A DNA stretch of 64,000 bases from an uncultured Maribacter sp. (GTDB lineage Bacteria > Bacteroidota > Bacteroidia > Flavobacteriales > Flavobacteriaceae), in the NCBI GenBank assembly GCA_947493885.1, contig CANLTE010000002.1, positions 124,001 to 188,000 on the forward strand, given 5' to 3'. Each line of letters begins with the position of its first letter. Within the stretch, counting starts at the first letter, position 1. Positions 1-8,588 of this stretch are shown piece after piece. A program made the translations under genes and the position numbers. The notes beneath the pieces are model-generated. The model was not told the DNA's origin and did not search any database. It saw only the letters and a program-made list of their open reading frames with translations.

Positions 1-1
1 T

Positions 2-346
2 GAATTAGAAAATGCTCTTGTAAATGCAGGGCCTTTAATGGTATTTGCTCCTACTAATTCTGCTTTTGAAGCACTTCCTAAAGGAACTGTAGAGAATCTT
101 TTAAAGCCAGAAAATAAGAATGTACTTGCCGATATTTTAAAATTTCATGTTACTCCAGGTAATTATAAAAAAGACTTTTTAAAGAAGTTTAAAAAATTAG
201 GACAAGCTAATAACCTAAACGTGGCAGTTGAAGTTAAGGGCGATGATGTTTATGTAGGAGGAGCTAAAATTATTGCAAGCATTTCCGCTGGTAATGGAAT
301 TGTACATGTTGTAGATAAGGTAATGTTACCACCTACCAAAGAATAA
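2..346 (+). CDS. Fasciclin-domain protein, 5' truncated
   Basis: This is the C-terminal part of a fasciclin (FAS1) repeat protein; the reading frame is open to the left edge, so the true start lies outside the window. The visible residues carry the typical FAS1 pattern: an APTNSAF motif, a P-x-G-x-x-x-x-L segment, a central FHVTPG block and a terminal NGIVHVVDKVMLPP block. FAS1 proteins are secreted or lipid-anchored adhesion-type proteins. It ends 18 bp before nosZ on the same strand, and flavobacterial nos loci often carry such a gene upstream, so co-transcription with nosZ is likely but not shown. Its role in N2O reduction, if any, is unknown. Confidence 0.85.
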   Translation, partial: ELENALVNAGPLMVFAPTNSAFEALPKGTVENLLKPENKNVLADILKFHVTPGNYKKDFLKKFKKLGQANNLNVAVEVKGDDVYVGGAKIIASISAGNGIVHVVDKVMLPPTKE

Positions 347-364
347 CAAATAAAATCAAGACTA

Positions 365-2323
365 ATGAAAAAATTAATGTATTGTATTCTAACCTTATTT
401 ATGCTTGTAACACTTTTCATAAGTTGTGGTAATCAAGGTAATGGTTCAAAAGATGGAGCACTTACATCTGGTGCAGCGGAAAAAGTATATGTAGCACCTG
501 GAGAGCATGATGAATATTATGCTTTTATTTCAGGTGGATTTAGTGGACAAATGTCTGTTTATGGTCTTCCTTCAGGAAGATTGTTTAAAGTAATACCAGT
601 GTTTTCTCAAGATGCAGAAAAGGCTTATGGATATAACGAAGAAACTAAACCTATGTTAAATACATCTCATGGTTTTGTTCCTTGGGATGATGCGCACCAT
701 CCAGATATTTCTCAAACAAATGGTGAGTTAGATGGTCGTTTTGTGTTTATTAACGGTAACAATACACCTCGTATCGCTAAAATAGATTTGACTACTTTCG
801 AAACTACTGAAATTATTGAAGTGCCTAATAGTGCGGGTAATCACAGTTCTTCTTTTGTAACCGAAAATACTGAATATGTAGTTGCAGGAACACGTTTTTC
901 TGTGCCCGTACCACAGCGAGACATGCCAATTAATGAGTATAAAGGTAATTTTAAAGGAGCTCTATCCTTTATTAGTGTTAATCCAGAAGATGGTGGTATG
1001 GACATTAAATTTCAGATTATTATGCCTGGTTTTGATTACGATTTATCTCACCCAGGTAGAGGAGCCTCACATGGATGGTTTTTCTTTACAACGTATAATA
1101 CTGAGGAAGCTAGTTCATTACTAGAAGTTAATGCATCTCAGAATGATAAAGATTTTATTGCAGCCATAAATTGGAAGAAAATTGAGGAATATGTAAATAA
1201 TGGAGGTGGTAAAATGATGCCTGCAAATTATGCTCATAATGTTTATGATGAGCATACACATACAGCAACTTCTACAATGAAAAAAGAAGTTTTAGTAGTT
1301 AACCCAACTGAAGTCCCTGGAGCAATATACTTTTTACCTACACCAAAGTCTCCACATGGTTGTGATGTAGACCCTTCTGGTGAATACATTGTTGGAAATG
1401 GTAAGTTGTCGGCTGATTTAACGGTGCATTCTTTTACAAAAATGTTAGCTGCAATTGAAGGAGAAAAGTATGATGGTGAAGCATATGGAATTCCAATTTT
1501 AAATTTCGAAGACGTTTTGGCAGGAACTGTTAGTCAACCAGGATTAGGCCCTTTACATACAGAGTTTGATGGTAAAGGAAATGCATACACCACTTTTTTC
1601 ATTTCTTCAGAGGTTGTTAAGTGGAAATTAGGGACTTGGGAAGTTGTTGATAGACAGCCATGTTACTATTCTGTAGGACACTTAATGATTCCTGGAGGAA
1701 ATTCCAGAAAACCATTTGGTAAGTATGTATTAGCAATGAACAAAATCACAAAAGATAGGTATTTACCAACCGGGCCAGAAGTTACGCAGTCCGCACAGTT
1801 GTATGATATTTCTGGAGAGAAAATGGAGTTACTTCTTGATTTTCCAACGGTGGGGGAACCTCATTATGCAGCAGGTATTGCAGCAGATATTGTTAAGAAG
1901 AATTCTAAGAAAATTTATAAACTAGACGAAAACAAACATAAATATGCTACACTTTCTGATAATGATGTAAGAGTTGAGCGAAATGGTAAGGAGGTTCATA
2001 TTTATATGACAATGATTCGTAGTCATTTTAATCCCGATAATATTGAAGGTGTTAAAGTAGGAGATAAAGTATATTTTCACATTACTAATCATGAACAAGA
2101 TTATGACGTTCCCCATGGTGTTAGTGTTATTGGAGCAAATACGTCAGAATTATTAATCATGCCAGGACAGACGGAGTCGTTTATCTGGGAGCCAAAACAG
2201 GTTGGCGTTTGGCCATTCTATTGTACCGATTTTTGTTCAGCACTACACCAAGAAATGCAAGGTTATATTAGAGTATCCCCTGCAAATTCTAATATAAAAT
2301 TGTCTTGGTCTTTAGGAGAATAA
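365..2323 (+). CDS. nosZ: Nitrous oxide reductase, clade II type
   Basis: NosZ reduces N2O to N2 in the last step of denitrification, with a binuclear CuA electron entry site and a tetranuclear CuZ site. The 652-residue protein starts with a Sec-type signal ending in a lipobox-like LFISC, not the twin-arginine signal of clade I enzymes, which fits clade II (atypical) NosZ. The N-terminal seven-bladed propeller supplies CuZ histidines (DDAHHP near 105, SPHGCDVDPSG, GPLHTEFDG, GEPHYAAG). The C-terminal cupredoxin domain has the CuA ligands in CTDFCSALHQEM near residues 620-631 (two Cys, His, Met). All expected ligand motifs look intact. It heads the nos cluster; no nosR is visible, as usual for clade II. 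Confidence 0.97.
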   Translation: MKKLMYCILTLFMLVTLFISCGNQGNGSKDGALTSGAAEKVYVAPGEHDEYYAFISGGFSGQMSVYGLPSGRLFKVIPVFSQDAEKAYGYNEETKPMLNTSHGFVPWDDAHHPDISQTNGELDGRFVFINGNNTPRIAKIDLTTFETTEIIEVPNSAGNHSSSFVTENTEYVVAGTRFSVPVPQRDMPINEYKGNFKGALSFISVNPEDGGMDIKFQIIMPGFDYDLSHPGRGASHGWFFFTTYNTEEASSLLEVNASQNDKDFIAAINWKKIEEYVNNGGGKMMPANYAHNVYDEHTHTATSTMKKEVLVVNPTEVPGAIYFLPTPKSPHGCDVDPSGEYIVGNGKLSADLTVHSFTKMLAAIEGEKYDGEAYGIPILNFEDVLAGTVSQPGLGPLHTEFDGKGNAYTTFFISSEVVKWKLGTWEVVDRQPCYYSVGHLMIPGGNSRKPFGKYVLAMNKITKDRYLPTGPEVTQSAQLYDISGEKMELLLDFPTVGEPHYAAGIAADIVKKNSKKIYKLDENKHKYATLSDNDVRVERNGKEVHIYMTMIRSHFNPDNIEGVKVGDKVYFHITNHEQDYDVPHGVSVIGANTSELLIMPGQTESFIWEPKQVGVWPFYCTDFCSALHQEMQGYIRVSPANSNIKLSWSLGE

Positions 2324-2338
2324 AACTAATAAAAGTAA

Positions 2339-2366
2339 CGGGAGATAATTTTTTCTCCCGTTTTTT
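2339..2366 (+). terminator. Hairpin with T-tract between nosZ and the accessory nos genes
   Basis: CGGGAGA (2339-2345) pairs with TCTCCCG (2354-2360) around an 8-nt loop and is followed by six T residues. This is a good intrinsic terminator on the plus strand. It lies 16 bp after the nosZ stop and before the next gene of the same cluster, so it probably reduces rather than abolishes read-through, making nosZ mRNA more abundant than that of the maturation genes. Confidence 0.75.
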
Positions 2367-2400
2367 CTAAAATTATTTGTTCATATTAAGAGGCACGACT

Positions 2401-2997
2401 ATGAAGACGTCAAAAAAGTTAATGTTTTTAGCAGCATTATTACCGTTAGCGCTTTTTTTATTTCCATTATGGAATATTACTCTTGAGGCTCCACAATATC
2501 CTATTCCGTTAGGAATGAATATTTATATTAACGATTTTGCAGATGCTAACCCTCATGATATTAAAAATATTAATTTAATGAACCACTATGTGGGGATGAA
2601 GTATATTCCAGAGGCTATTCCTGAGTTTAAAATATTTCCAATAGCAATTATTTCTACCACTTTGTTAGGTTTATTAATAGCTTTTAAGGCAAATTATAAA
2701 TGGTATTTGGCATGGTTCATATTAATGATATTATTAAGCTCGGCAGGATTATACGATTTTTACCTTTGGGAACGTGATTATGGTTATGATTTGGATCCCA
2801 AAGCAATCATGAAATTTACTAACCCAGATGGCTCTGTTATGGGGTTTCAACCGCCTTTATTTGGGTCAAAAGACATATTAAATTTTAGAGCACATTCATA
2901 CCCACGATTAGGAGCTTACTTTTTGGGAGTAGGAATTCTAATAGCTTTTATAGCCTTTGTTTTAGGAAGAAAAGAATTTAGAAAAAGAAGTAAATAA
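2401..2997 (+). CDS. Four-helix membrane protein of the nos cluster
   Basis: This 198-residue protein has about four hydrophobic segments (near residues 6-24, 82-99, 101-128 and 172-192), with a roughly 55-residue non-membrane loop after the first. I chose the ATG at 2401, preceded by a purine-rich AAGAGG, over the TTG 24 bp upstream. Proteins of this size sit between nosZ and nosL in many Bacteroidota nos loci and may correspond to the poorly characterised NosB-type membrane proteins of clade II clusters; I cannot confirm homology by eye. The position suggests a part in electron supply or maturation of NosZ. Confidence 0.8.
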   Translation: MKTSKKLMFLAALLPLALFLFPLWNITLEAPQYPIPLGMNIYINDFADANPHDIKNINLMNHYVGMKYIPEAIPEFKIFPIAIISTTLLGLLIAFKANYKWYLAWFILMILLSSAGLYDFYLWERDYGYDLDPKAIMKFTNPDGSVMGFQPPLFGSKDILNFRAHSYPRLGAYFLGVGILIAFIAFVLGRKEFRKRSK

Positions 2998-3012
2998 AAA
3001 AGACATACAATA

Positions 3013-3453
3013 ATGAAAAAAATAGTTAAAGGTTTTTTGACCATGACTTTTGTATTGACTTTTTTTGGCTGCAATACAAATCCCAAGCCAATAGTATATG
3101 GAACAGATGGGTGTCATTTTTGTAGAATGACAATTGTTGATAGGCAACACGCAGCAGAATTTGTTACCCAAAAAGGCAAAACGTGTAAGTTTGATGCTAT
3201 TGAGTGTATGGTAAATCATTTAGCTGAAATAGATAAAAATTCAGTGAATTTGTTTTTGGTAAACGACTATAATCAACCTGGTGATTTTATAAATGCTTTA
3301 GAAGCGACATATTTAATAAGTAAAAATGTGCCAAGTCCAATGGGAGAATACCTTACAGCCTTTAATACAAAAGAAGAAGCGGAAAAAATAAAATCTAAAA
3401 AAGAAGGAAAGCTTTATTCTTGGGAGGAAATATTAAATTACTTAAATAAATAA
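3013..3453 (+). CDS. nosL: NosL copper-binding lipoprotein
   Basis: NosL is an outer or periplasmic lipoprotein that binds Cu(I) and helps deliver it to the CuZ site of NosZ. The 146-residue protein has a short hydrophobic signal ending in the lipobox FFGC, followed by the NosL signature GTDGCHFCRM (C-x2-C-x-M near residues 36-41), which holds the copper ligands. A second cysteine pair lies in GKTCKFDAIEC. It starts 15 bp after the preceding membrane protein and is followed 3 bp later by a cupin gene, so all three are probably one transcript. Confidence 0.95.
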   Translation: MKKIVKGFLTMTFVLTFFGCNTNPKPIVYGTDGCHFCRMTIVDRQHAAEFVTQKGKTCKFDAIECMVNHLAEIDKNSVNLFLVNDYNQPGDFINALEATYLISKNVPSPMGEYLTAFNTKEEAEKIKSKKEGKLYSWEEILNYLNK

Positions 3454-3456
3454 ACA

Positions 3457-3750
3457 ATGTACGAGATAAATAATCAATTAGTTGAACAAGAATATAATAA
3501 ACTACAAGTTCAAAAACTAGCAAAGACTGATGCCCTTGAAATTCTTAGTATTACTTTAGAAAAAGAGGCAGTTTTTCCAGAACATACTTCACCAACTGAT
3601 GCTCAGTTAATAGTACTAGAGGGTAATATAGATTTTCATATAAATGGTAAAAAAATTGTCTTAAAAAAAGAACAACATTTTAATTTTCCAAAAGAGGTTT
3701 CGCATTGGGTAGAAGCTAATGATAATTCTAAATTTTTAATTATTAGATAG
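3457..3750 (+). CDS. Small single-domain cupin protein
   Basis: This 97-residue cytoplasmic protein is a minimal cupin: after about 35 residues it shows the beta-barrel pattern with FPEHTSPTDAQLIVLEG, a G-x-x-x-F-x-x-NG turn and a final HFNFPKEVSHWVEA segment. The cupin metal-site histidines are partly present (PEH and SHW), so metal binding is possible. It begins 3 bp after the nosL stop, which makes it a member of the nos transcript, although a cupin is not a known Nos maturation factor. Its role is unknown; sensing or buffering of copper or a small ligand would be guesses. Confidence 0.8.
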   Translation: MYEINNQLVEQEYNKLQVQKLAKTDALEILSITLEKEAVFPEHTSPTDAQLIVLEGNIDFHINGKKIVLKKEQHFNFPKEVSHWVEANDNSKFLIIR

Positions 3751-3849
3751 TTTTTTTGTTTAAAAAAGGGTTTGATAGGATAAGTGCGTGTTTTTGTTAA
3801 ATATCAATTTAATTAATAAGAATTACTAATTGTGTTTTAGTAGTATTTT

Positions 3850-5088
3850 ATGAGTTTTAAGAGCATGTTTTTTTTAATAGGTTGTTTATTCACATGTATA
3901 ATGTTGAAGGCAAATACTATTGAAGTATGTTCTTCCTGTACTATAAAGTCTATTAAAGAAGGCGTCTCTAAATCTTCAGATTTTGATACACTTTTAATTA
4001 AAAAAGGAACTTACAAAGAGTTTAATATAATTATAGATAAGCCTTTAACTGTTATTGGTAAAAGTTTTCCTGTGGTTGATGGTGAAGACCAGGGAGAAAT
4101 AATTACAATCATTTCTGATTATGTGACTATTGACGGACTTTTTATTATAAATGTAGGAACAAGTTATACCACAGACTATGCAGCAATAAGAGTTGTTAGA
4201 AGCAAACATTTTTTAATTCAGAATGTAGTTTTAGAAAAACTTTTTTTTGGTATTTACTTAGAAAAAGCATCTGAAGGAAAGGTGTTTCATAATAATATTA
4301 TAGGAGATGCTGTAGAAGAGTTTAATTCAGGTAATGGTATTCAGCTTTGGCATTGCAAAAACGTAATAGTATCACAAAATATAGTACAACATGTACGTGA
4401 TGGTATTTATTTAGAATTTTCTGATGATATAGTTATTAAGAATAATATAAGTTCTAATAACGTTCGTTATGGATTGCATTTTATGTTTTCAAATAATGAT
4501 GAGTATGTGAATAATACTTTTGATAATAATGGATCTGGAGTGGCTGTAATGTTTTCTAAAAAAATTAAAATGCACAATAATACTTTTAAGAAAAATTGGG
4601 GTTCATCTTCATTTGGTCTTTTGTTAAAAGAAATAAACGATGCAGAAATTATAGGAAATACTTTTGAAGAAAATACAACAGGTATAAGTATTGAGGGGTC
4701 TAATAGAGTTAGGTATGAAAAAAATGATTTAATTAATAATGGCTGGGCAATAAAAGTTAGAGGAGCCTGCTACACAAATACTTTTGTCAATAATAATTTT
4801 TTATATAATTCATTTGATATCTCTTATAATAGTAAGCTTAATGATAATGAGTTTAAAAATAATTATTGGAGTAGTTATACTGGGTATGATTTAGATAAAA
4901 ATGGTATTGGAGACGTGCCATATAGACCGGTAAAGCTTTTCTCATACATTGTAAATAGAACACCTGAAACTATTGTATTACTAAGAAGTCTTTTTATGGA
5001 TATCATAGATTTTTCAGAAAAAGTTTCACCAGTTTTTACTCCAGATAATTTGACTGATGCTAATCCTTTAATGAGAAAGTTCCAATGA
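3850..5088 (+). CDS. nosD: NosD periplasmic copper-processing beta-helix protein
   Basis: NosD is a periplasmic right-handed parallel beta-helix protein required, with the NosFY transporter, for assembly of the CuZ site in NosZ. The 412-residue protein has a Sec signal peptide (about residues 1-21) and then many repeats of roughly 22 residues with N-N-x-F/I-x-x-N spacing, which is the CASH/beta-helix pattern. It ends with the typical NYWSSYTGYDLDKNGIGD block of NosD proteins. The stop overlaps the nosF start (ATGA), so the two are translationally coupled. The 99 bp upstream of it contain no clear promoter or Crp/Fnr dyad. Confidence 0.95.
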   Translation: MSFKSMFFLIGCLFTCIMLKANTIEVCSSCTIKSIKEGVSKSSDFDTLLIKKGTYKEFNIIIDKPLTVIGKSFPVVDGEDQGEIITIISDYVTIDGLFIINVGTSYTTDYAAIRVVRSKHFLIQNVVLEKLFFGIYLEKASEGKVFHNNIIGDAVEEFNSGNGIQLWHCKNVIVSQNIVQHVRDGIYLEFSDDIVIKNNISSNNVRYGLHFMFSNNDEYVNNTFDNNGSGVAVMFSKKIKMHNNTFKKNWGSSSFGLLLKEINDAEIIGNTFEENTTGISIEGSNRVRYEKNDLINNGWAIKVRGACYTNTFVNNNFLYNSFDISYNSKLNDNEFKNNYWSSYTGYDLDKNGIGDVPYRPVKLFSYIVNRTPETIVLLRSLFMDIIDFSEKVSPVFTPDNLTDANPLMRKFQ

Positions 5089-5795
5089 TTGAGATAAATA
5101 ATTTACATAAAAAATTTGGAAAAAATCAAGTACTTTCAGGAGTGAATCTTACTATTAAAAAAGGGGGTATTTATGCAGTTCTTGGCCCTAATGGTTCCGG
5201 AAAAACCACACTCATAAAAAGTGTTTTAGGTATGATTATTCCAAATAAGGGAACTATTGAAGTTTTAGGAGAAAATATTAAGAATAAAAGTGTTTACCGG
5301 AACGAGATTAATTATTTACCTCAGATAGCTACTTTTCCTGGAAATCTAAAAGTTAAAGAGTTAATTAAAATGATAAGAGACTTGCGCCAAAAGGCATGTG
5401 GAGAACAATTATTAATTGAATTGTTTAGCCTGGAGCCTTTTCTTGAAAAAAAGTTGTCCACACTTTCAGGAGGAACAAAACAAAAAGTGAATATAGTACT
5501 TACATTTATGTTTGATAGTCCCATAATTATTTTGGATGAACCAACAACGGGTTTGGATCCAGGATCCTTAATTCGTCTAAAAAAATTAATACAGAAAGAA
5601 AAACAAAACGGAAAAACTATTTTAATTACGTCTCATATCATGCAGTTTGTTGAAGAAGTTTCTGATGAAATAATCTACCTTTTAGAAGGCGAAATTTATT
5701 TTAAAGGAACAAAAGAAGAATTACAAAATAACACAATGCAAACTAATTTTGAACATGCTATAGCGGAAATAACAACATATAGAACAGATGTTTAA
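5085..5795 (+). CDS. nosF: NosF ABC transporter ATPase
   Basis: NosF is the cytoplasmic ATPase of the NosDFY complex that drives CuZ assembly. The 236-residue protein has a Walker A motif GPNGSGKTT (about residues 34-42), a signature LSGGTKQKV (about 128-136), Walker B IIILDEPTTGLD, and the switch histidine in ITSHIM. It overlaps nosD by 4 bp and nosY by 8 bp, which indicates tight coupling and stoichiometric synthesis. Confidence 0.95.
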   Translation: MIEINNLHKKFGKNQVLSGVNLTIKKGGIYAVLGPNGSGKTTLIKSVLGMIIPNKGTIEVLGENIKNKSVYRNEINYLPQIATFPGNLKVKELIKMIRDLRQKACGEQLLIELFSLEPFLEKKLSTLSGGTKQKVNIVLTFMFDSPIIILDEPTTGLDPGSLIRLKKLIQKEKQNGKTILITSHIMQFVEEVSDEIIYLLEGEIYFKGTKEELQNNTMQTNFEHAIAEITTYRTDV

Positions 5796-6570
5796 AATAT
5801 TAAAATACAGTTTTTTTGATTTAATTCGTAGCCGATGGAGTTACGTATATTTTTTGTTTTACCTGGCGCTTGGGTTTGTATTGCTGTTTTTAAATAACGA
5901 CTTATCCAAAGCCGTAATAACACTAATGAATGTTATAATTGTATTAGTGCCATTAATAGGAACAATTTTTGGAGTAATGTATTTTTATAATTCCAAAGAA
6001 TTTACAGAGTTATTATTGGCGCAACCTCTGAAGCGTTCATCTATTTTTTTAGGACAATATTTAGGCGTGGCTGGATCTTTAACCATGAGTTTAGTTTTTG
6101 GACTTGGAATTCCATTTGTGCTTTATGGACTGTTTAAAAGTGATGCTATTTGGAATTTTTCACTTTTGTTAGTAACAGGCACTTTTTTAACATTAATATT
6201 TACCGCATTAGCTTTTAACATTGCTCTGGCTCACGAAAATAAAATAAAAGGTTTTGGTTTTGCCGTATTGTTATGGCTTTTTTTAGCAGTGATTTATGAT
6301 GGATTATTTTTATTATCACTCATTGTTTTTGAAGAATACCCTTTAGATACATTTTCTTTAGTAGCCACCATGTTTAATCCAATAGATTTATCTAGAACAC
6401 TTATATTATTAAAGTTAGATATTTCTGCACTTTTGGGATATACAGGAGCCATTTTCAAGCAATTTTTCGGAACAAATTATGGGCTAATTTTATCTCTTGT
6501 TATGTTATTGTTATGGACGATTTTTCCCATATTCAGTCTAATTTTTAAAGCTAAAAGAAAAGATTTTTAG
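5788..6570 (+). CDS. nosY: NosY ABC transporter permease
   Basis: NosY is the membrane subunit of the NosDFY transporter. The 260-residue protein has six hydrophobic segments typical of ABC-2 permeases of the Nos type, starting with FKILKYSFFDLIRSRW and including the characteristic FTELLLAQPLKRSSIFLGQYLG loop between the second and third helices. The start codon overlaps the end of nosF by 8 bp. It is the last gene of the nos cluster and is followed by a strong hairpin. Confidence 0.95.
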   Translation: MFKILKYSFFDLIRSRWSYVYFLFYLALGFVLLFLNNDLSKAVITLMNVIIVLVPLIGTIFGVMYFYNSKEFTELLLAQPLKRSSIFLGQYLGVAGSLTMSLVFGLGIPFVLYGLFKSDAIWNFSLLLVTGTFLTLIFTALAFNIALAHENKIKGFGFAVLLWLFLAVIYDGLFLLSLIVFEEYPLDTFSLVATMFNPIDLSRTLILLKLDISALLGYTGAIFKQFFGTNYGLILSLVMLLLWTIFPIFSLIFKAKRKDF

Positions 6571-6594
6571 TATGAACTATTTTGAAAATAATAA

Positions 6595-6621
6595 CCCTCT
6601 TGTTAAAAGCTAACAAGAGGG
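6595..6621. terminator. Bidirectional terminator hairpin after nosY
   Basis: CCCTCTTGTTA (6595-6605) and TAACAAGAGGG (6611-6621) form a perfect 11-bp stem with the 5-nt loop AAAGC. The plus-strand tail is short (GTCTTT), while the minus-strand tail is TTATTATTTT. It separates the plus-strand nos cluster from the convergent gene ending at 6660 and probably serves both. Confidence 0.8.
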
Positions 6622-6659
6622 GTCTTTAGTTTAAGTTAAGTGTTTGAAGTGGTAGTTTT

Positions 6660-8462
6660 TTAAGAAAGTTTAGGAATTTCTAATGTCATTTTGTTTAGGA
6701 TTCTAGCTCCTTCTTCAAATTCCTTTAAAATTTGATTTTTATTATTTTTAAAAACTTCTTTATGTTCATTAAAAAGAGATATATAATAGTTTATACCTTC
6801 TTTTAAATTGGAGCTAAACGTGTCTAAATATTTTTTTTGCTTTCTATTTATAGGAGCTTGTAATTCAGAAATTTTTTCTTCCAAATATTTTAAATAAATA
6901 CCAAGTTCTTTAATAAACATATGCGGGCGGTCTTTTCTTTCTATTACATTAGTTCTGCCATAAATATGGTCAATCATTTCAGAAAGGTTTAATTTTTTAG
7001 AAAAATAAGCCATATTTGGGCCAGGACAAATGGAAACACCTTCACCTTCTGTCTTGGTATCTAAATTATATTTAAGTAACGCAGAAGTACCTAAACCTAC
7101 ACAGGTACATGATTTTTCTACAATAGCATCATATAATTTTGAATACTCATTTTTGGTTAGGTTTTCTACCTTGTCTAATTCTTGTAATTTTAAATGCTGA
7201 TACTGACGAGAAGCAGTACAAATTCCGTTTTCCGTAAAATCTTTATTGAGTGCTACAAACTTTTTTGGACAAGAACTTCCGGGTCTTCCTTTTTCTATAA
7301 GAGCAGCTTTTTCAACATCTTTAGTGTTAGATTTTAAACTGTGAAAGGGTATTCCAAGAGGAGAAATATTACTTAAATACAAATCATTTTCTTTTGCTTG
7401 CACTAACTTTTCAACAGTTTCATTATCTACTGTAGTAGCTTCAGGAACTAAAAGAAAAGGAGTACCCCAACCAACGGAGTCTACTTCATAATGGTTTAAA
7501 ATAAAATCATGCTCTTCGGATGTTCCTACACCACCTTGAGCTGTAATTTTTATGGGTAAAACATGAGTTGGAGTAGGTTTTTCTTTTTGTGATAAAGCAT
7601 TTGCAAAAACTTGATGAATATCATCAGCAAGGTTTTTCTTTTGATCTTTAAACTGTTGTAAAATAGGTCCCATTAAATAACCATCCGTAGCGAATGCATG
7701 CCCGCCACAGTTAAGCCCAGACTCTATTCTATATTCAGAAACCCAAAGTCCCTTTTTTGCTAAAAATTTACCTTGAATTAAAGCTGAGCGATAGTCACTC
7801 ACTTTTAAGACAATTTTCTTTTTAATAAACCCATTATCATCAGGATAAAAATCTTCAAATTGCTCTAAGTAACTATAAAGTCTAGGATTCATCCCTGCAC
7901 TAAGAATTAACGAAGAACTTAAATTACTCATTGCGTACCCTCTTAGTGCAGCATGAGCATCATTATACTCAACAGGTAATTGTTCCTTTTTTTGATAATT
8001 GTCTTTGTCAACCTTGGTCATAATATTAACATCAATACTACCCATGGTTAAACGATTTTTAATCCAAACGCCTATTTCGTCAACATTAAAATAATCTTTA
8101 GTAAGCTTATTAAATTCCTGTTTTAAAGAAGATGAATCTGGTAAAATAGAGAAATATTTTTTTATTTCGTTACTAGATTCTTGGGTGACATTTTTAAGTT
8201 CGGTGAATTTTTTTTCGGCCAAATTCTGAATTAAATCAAGATATGATGTTATTCGTTTTGCTCTAAAATCTTCCATTTTATCCGTTATCTCTGAATAGGG
8301 AAGTTTAGATAATTCACAGTACATTTTACGTAGCTTTTCTAAAAGAATGTCATCTACTAATGATATTACAGAATCTATTCCTAGCGGAGCTACTTTTAAA
8401 GGGGAATCTATTGTGAAACCAATTCCCATAACAGGGATGTGGAAAGAATGCGCTTTCATCAT
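6660..8462 (-). CDS. Putative flavin/Fe-S TIM-barrel protein of unknown function
   Basis: I do not recognise a characterised family. The 600-residue protein has two features suggesting a flavin-binding barrel like nitronate monooxygenase (2-nitropropane dioxygenase): a GGHAFATDGY segment near residue 253, and ITAQGGVGTSEEHDF followed by DSVGWGTPFL (about 306-338), which resembles the FMN phosphate-binding strands. After this come cysteines at about 398, 415, 452, 454 and 479 (SSCP, GIC, CTC, SICPGP), which could ligate an Fe-S cluster. The C-terminal 100 residues are helical. I chose ATG at 8462; a TTG 6 bp upstream is also in frame. It is divergent from the membrane protein at 8589 with a Crp/Fnr-type site between them, so a role in low-oxygen or nitrosative metabolism is inferred. 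Confidence 0.75.
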   Translation of the reverse strand: MMKAHSFHIPVMGIGFTIDSPLKVAPLGIDSVISLVDDILLEKLRKMYCELSKLPYSEITDKMEDFRAKRITSYLDLIQNLAEKKFTELKNVTQESSNEIKKYFSILPDSSSLKQEFNKLTKDYFNVDEIGVWIKNRLTMGSIDVNIMTKVDKDNYQKKEQLPVEYNDAHAALRGYAMSNLSSSLILSAGMNPRLYSYLEQFEDFYPDDNGFIKKKIVLKVSDYRSALIQGKFLAKKGLWVSEYRIESGLNCGGHAFATDGYLMGPILQQFKDQKKNLADDIHQVFANALSQKEKPTPTHVLPIKITAQGGVGTSEEHDFILNHYEVDSVGWGTPFLLVPEATTVDNETVEKLVQAKENDLYLSNISPLGIPFHSLKSNTKDVEKAALIEKGRPGSSCPKKFVALNKDFTENGICTASRQYQHLKLQELDKVENLTKNEYSKLYDAIVEKSCTCVGLGTSALLKYNLDTKTEGEGVSICPGPNMAYFSKKLNLSEMIDHIYGRTNVIERKDRPHMFIKELGIYLKYLEEKISELQAPINRKQKKYLDTFSSNLKEGINYYISLFNEHKEVFKNNKNQILKEFEEGARILNKMTLEIPKLS

Positions 8463-8524
8463 AATCAAATTTTATTCATGGTTTTACCAAAGGCAAATTT
8501 TTCATTTAATAAATCCATAAAACA

Positions 8525-8536
8525 TGATATTTGTCA
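8525..8536. promoter_or_regulatory. Crp/Fnr-type dyad in divergent intergenic region
   Basis: TGATATTTGTCA is a near-perfect TGAYA-N2-TRTCA dyad. On the minus strand a -7-like AAAATTTG (8501-8494) starts 29.5 bp from the dyad centre; on the plus strand TAAGTTGT (8559-8566) starts 28.5 bp away. This matches the other three sites in the window, so it probably activates both flanking genes. Confidence 0.65.
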
Positions 8537-8588
8537 GGTCTACTTTTTAAAGGTTTGTTAAGTTGTTGAAAATTGTACATTTATAAAA

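Noticed and set aside
3751-3849. Search for a Crp/Fnr-type dyad before nosD.
   Set aside because: No TGAYA-N2-TRTCA or near match is present; nos control must come from further upstream, outside the window.
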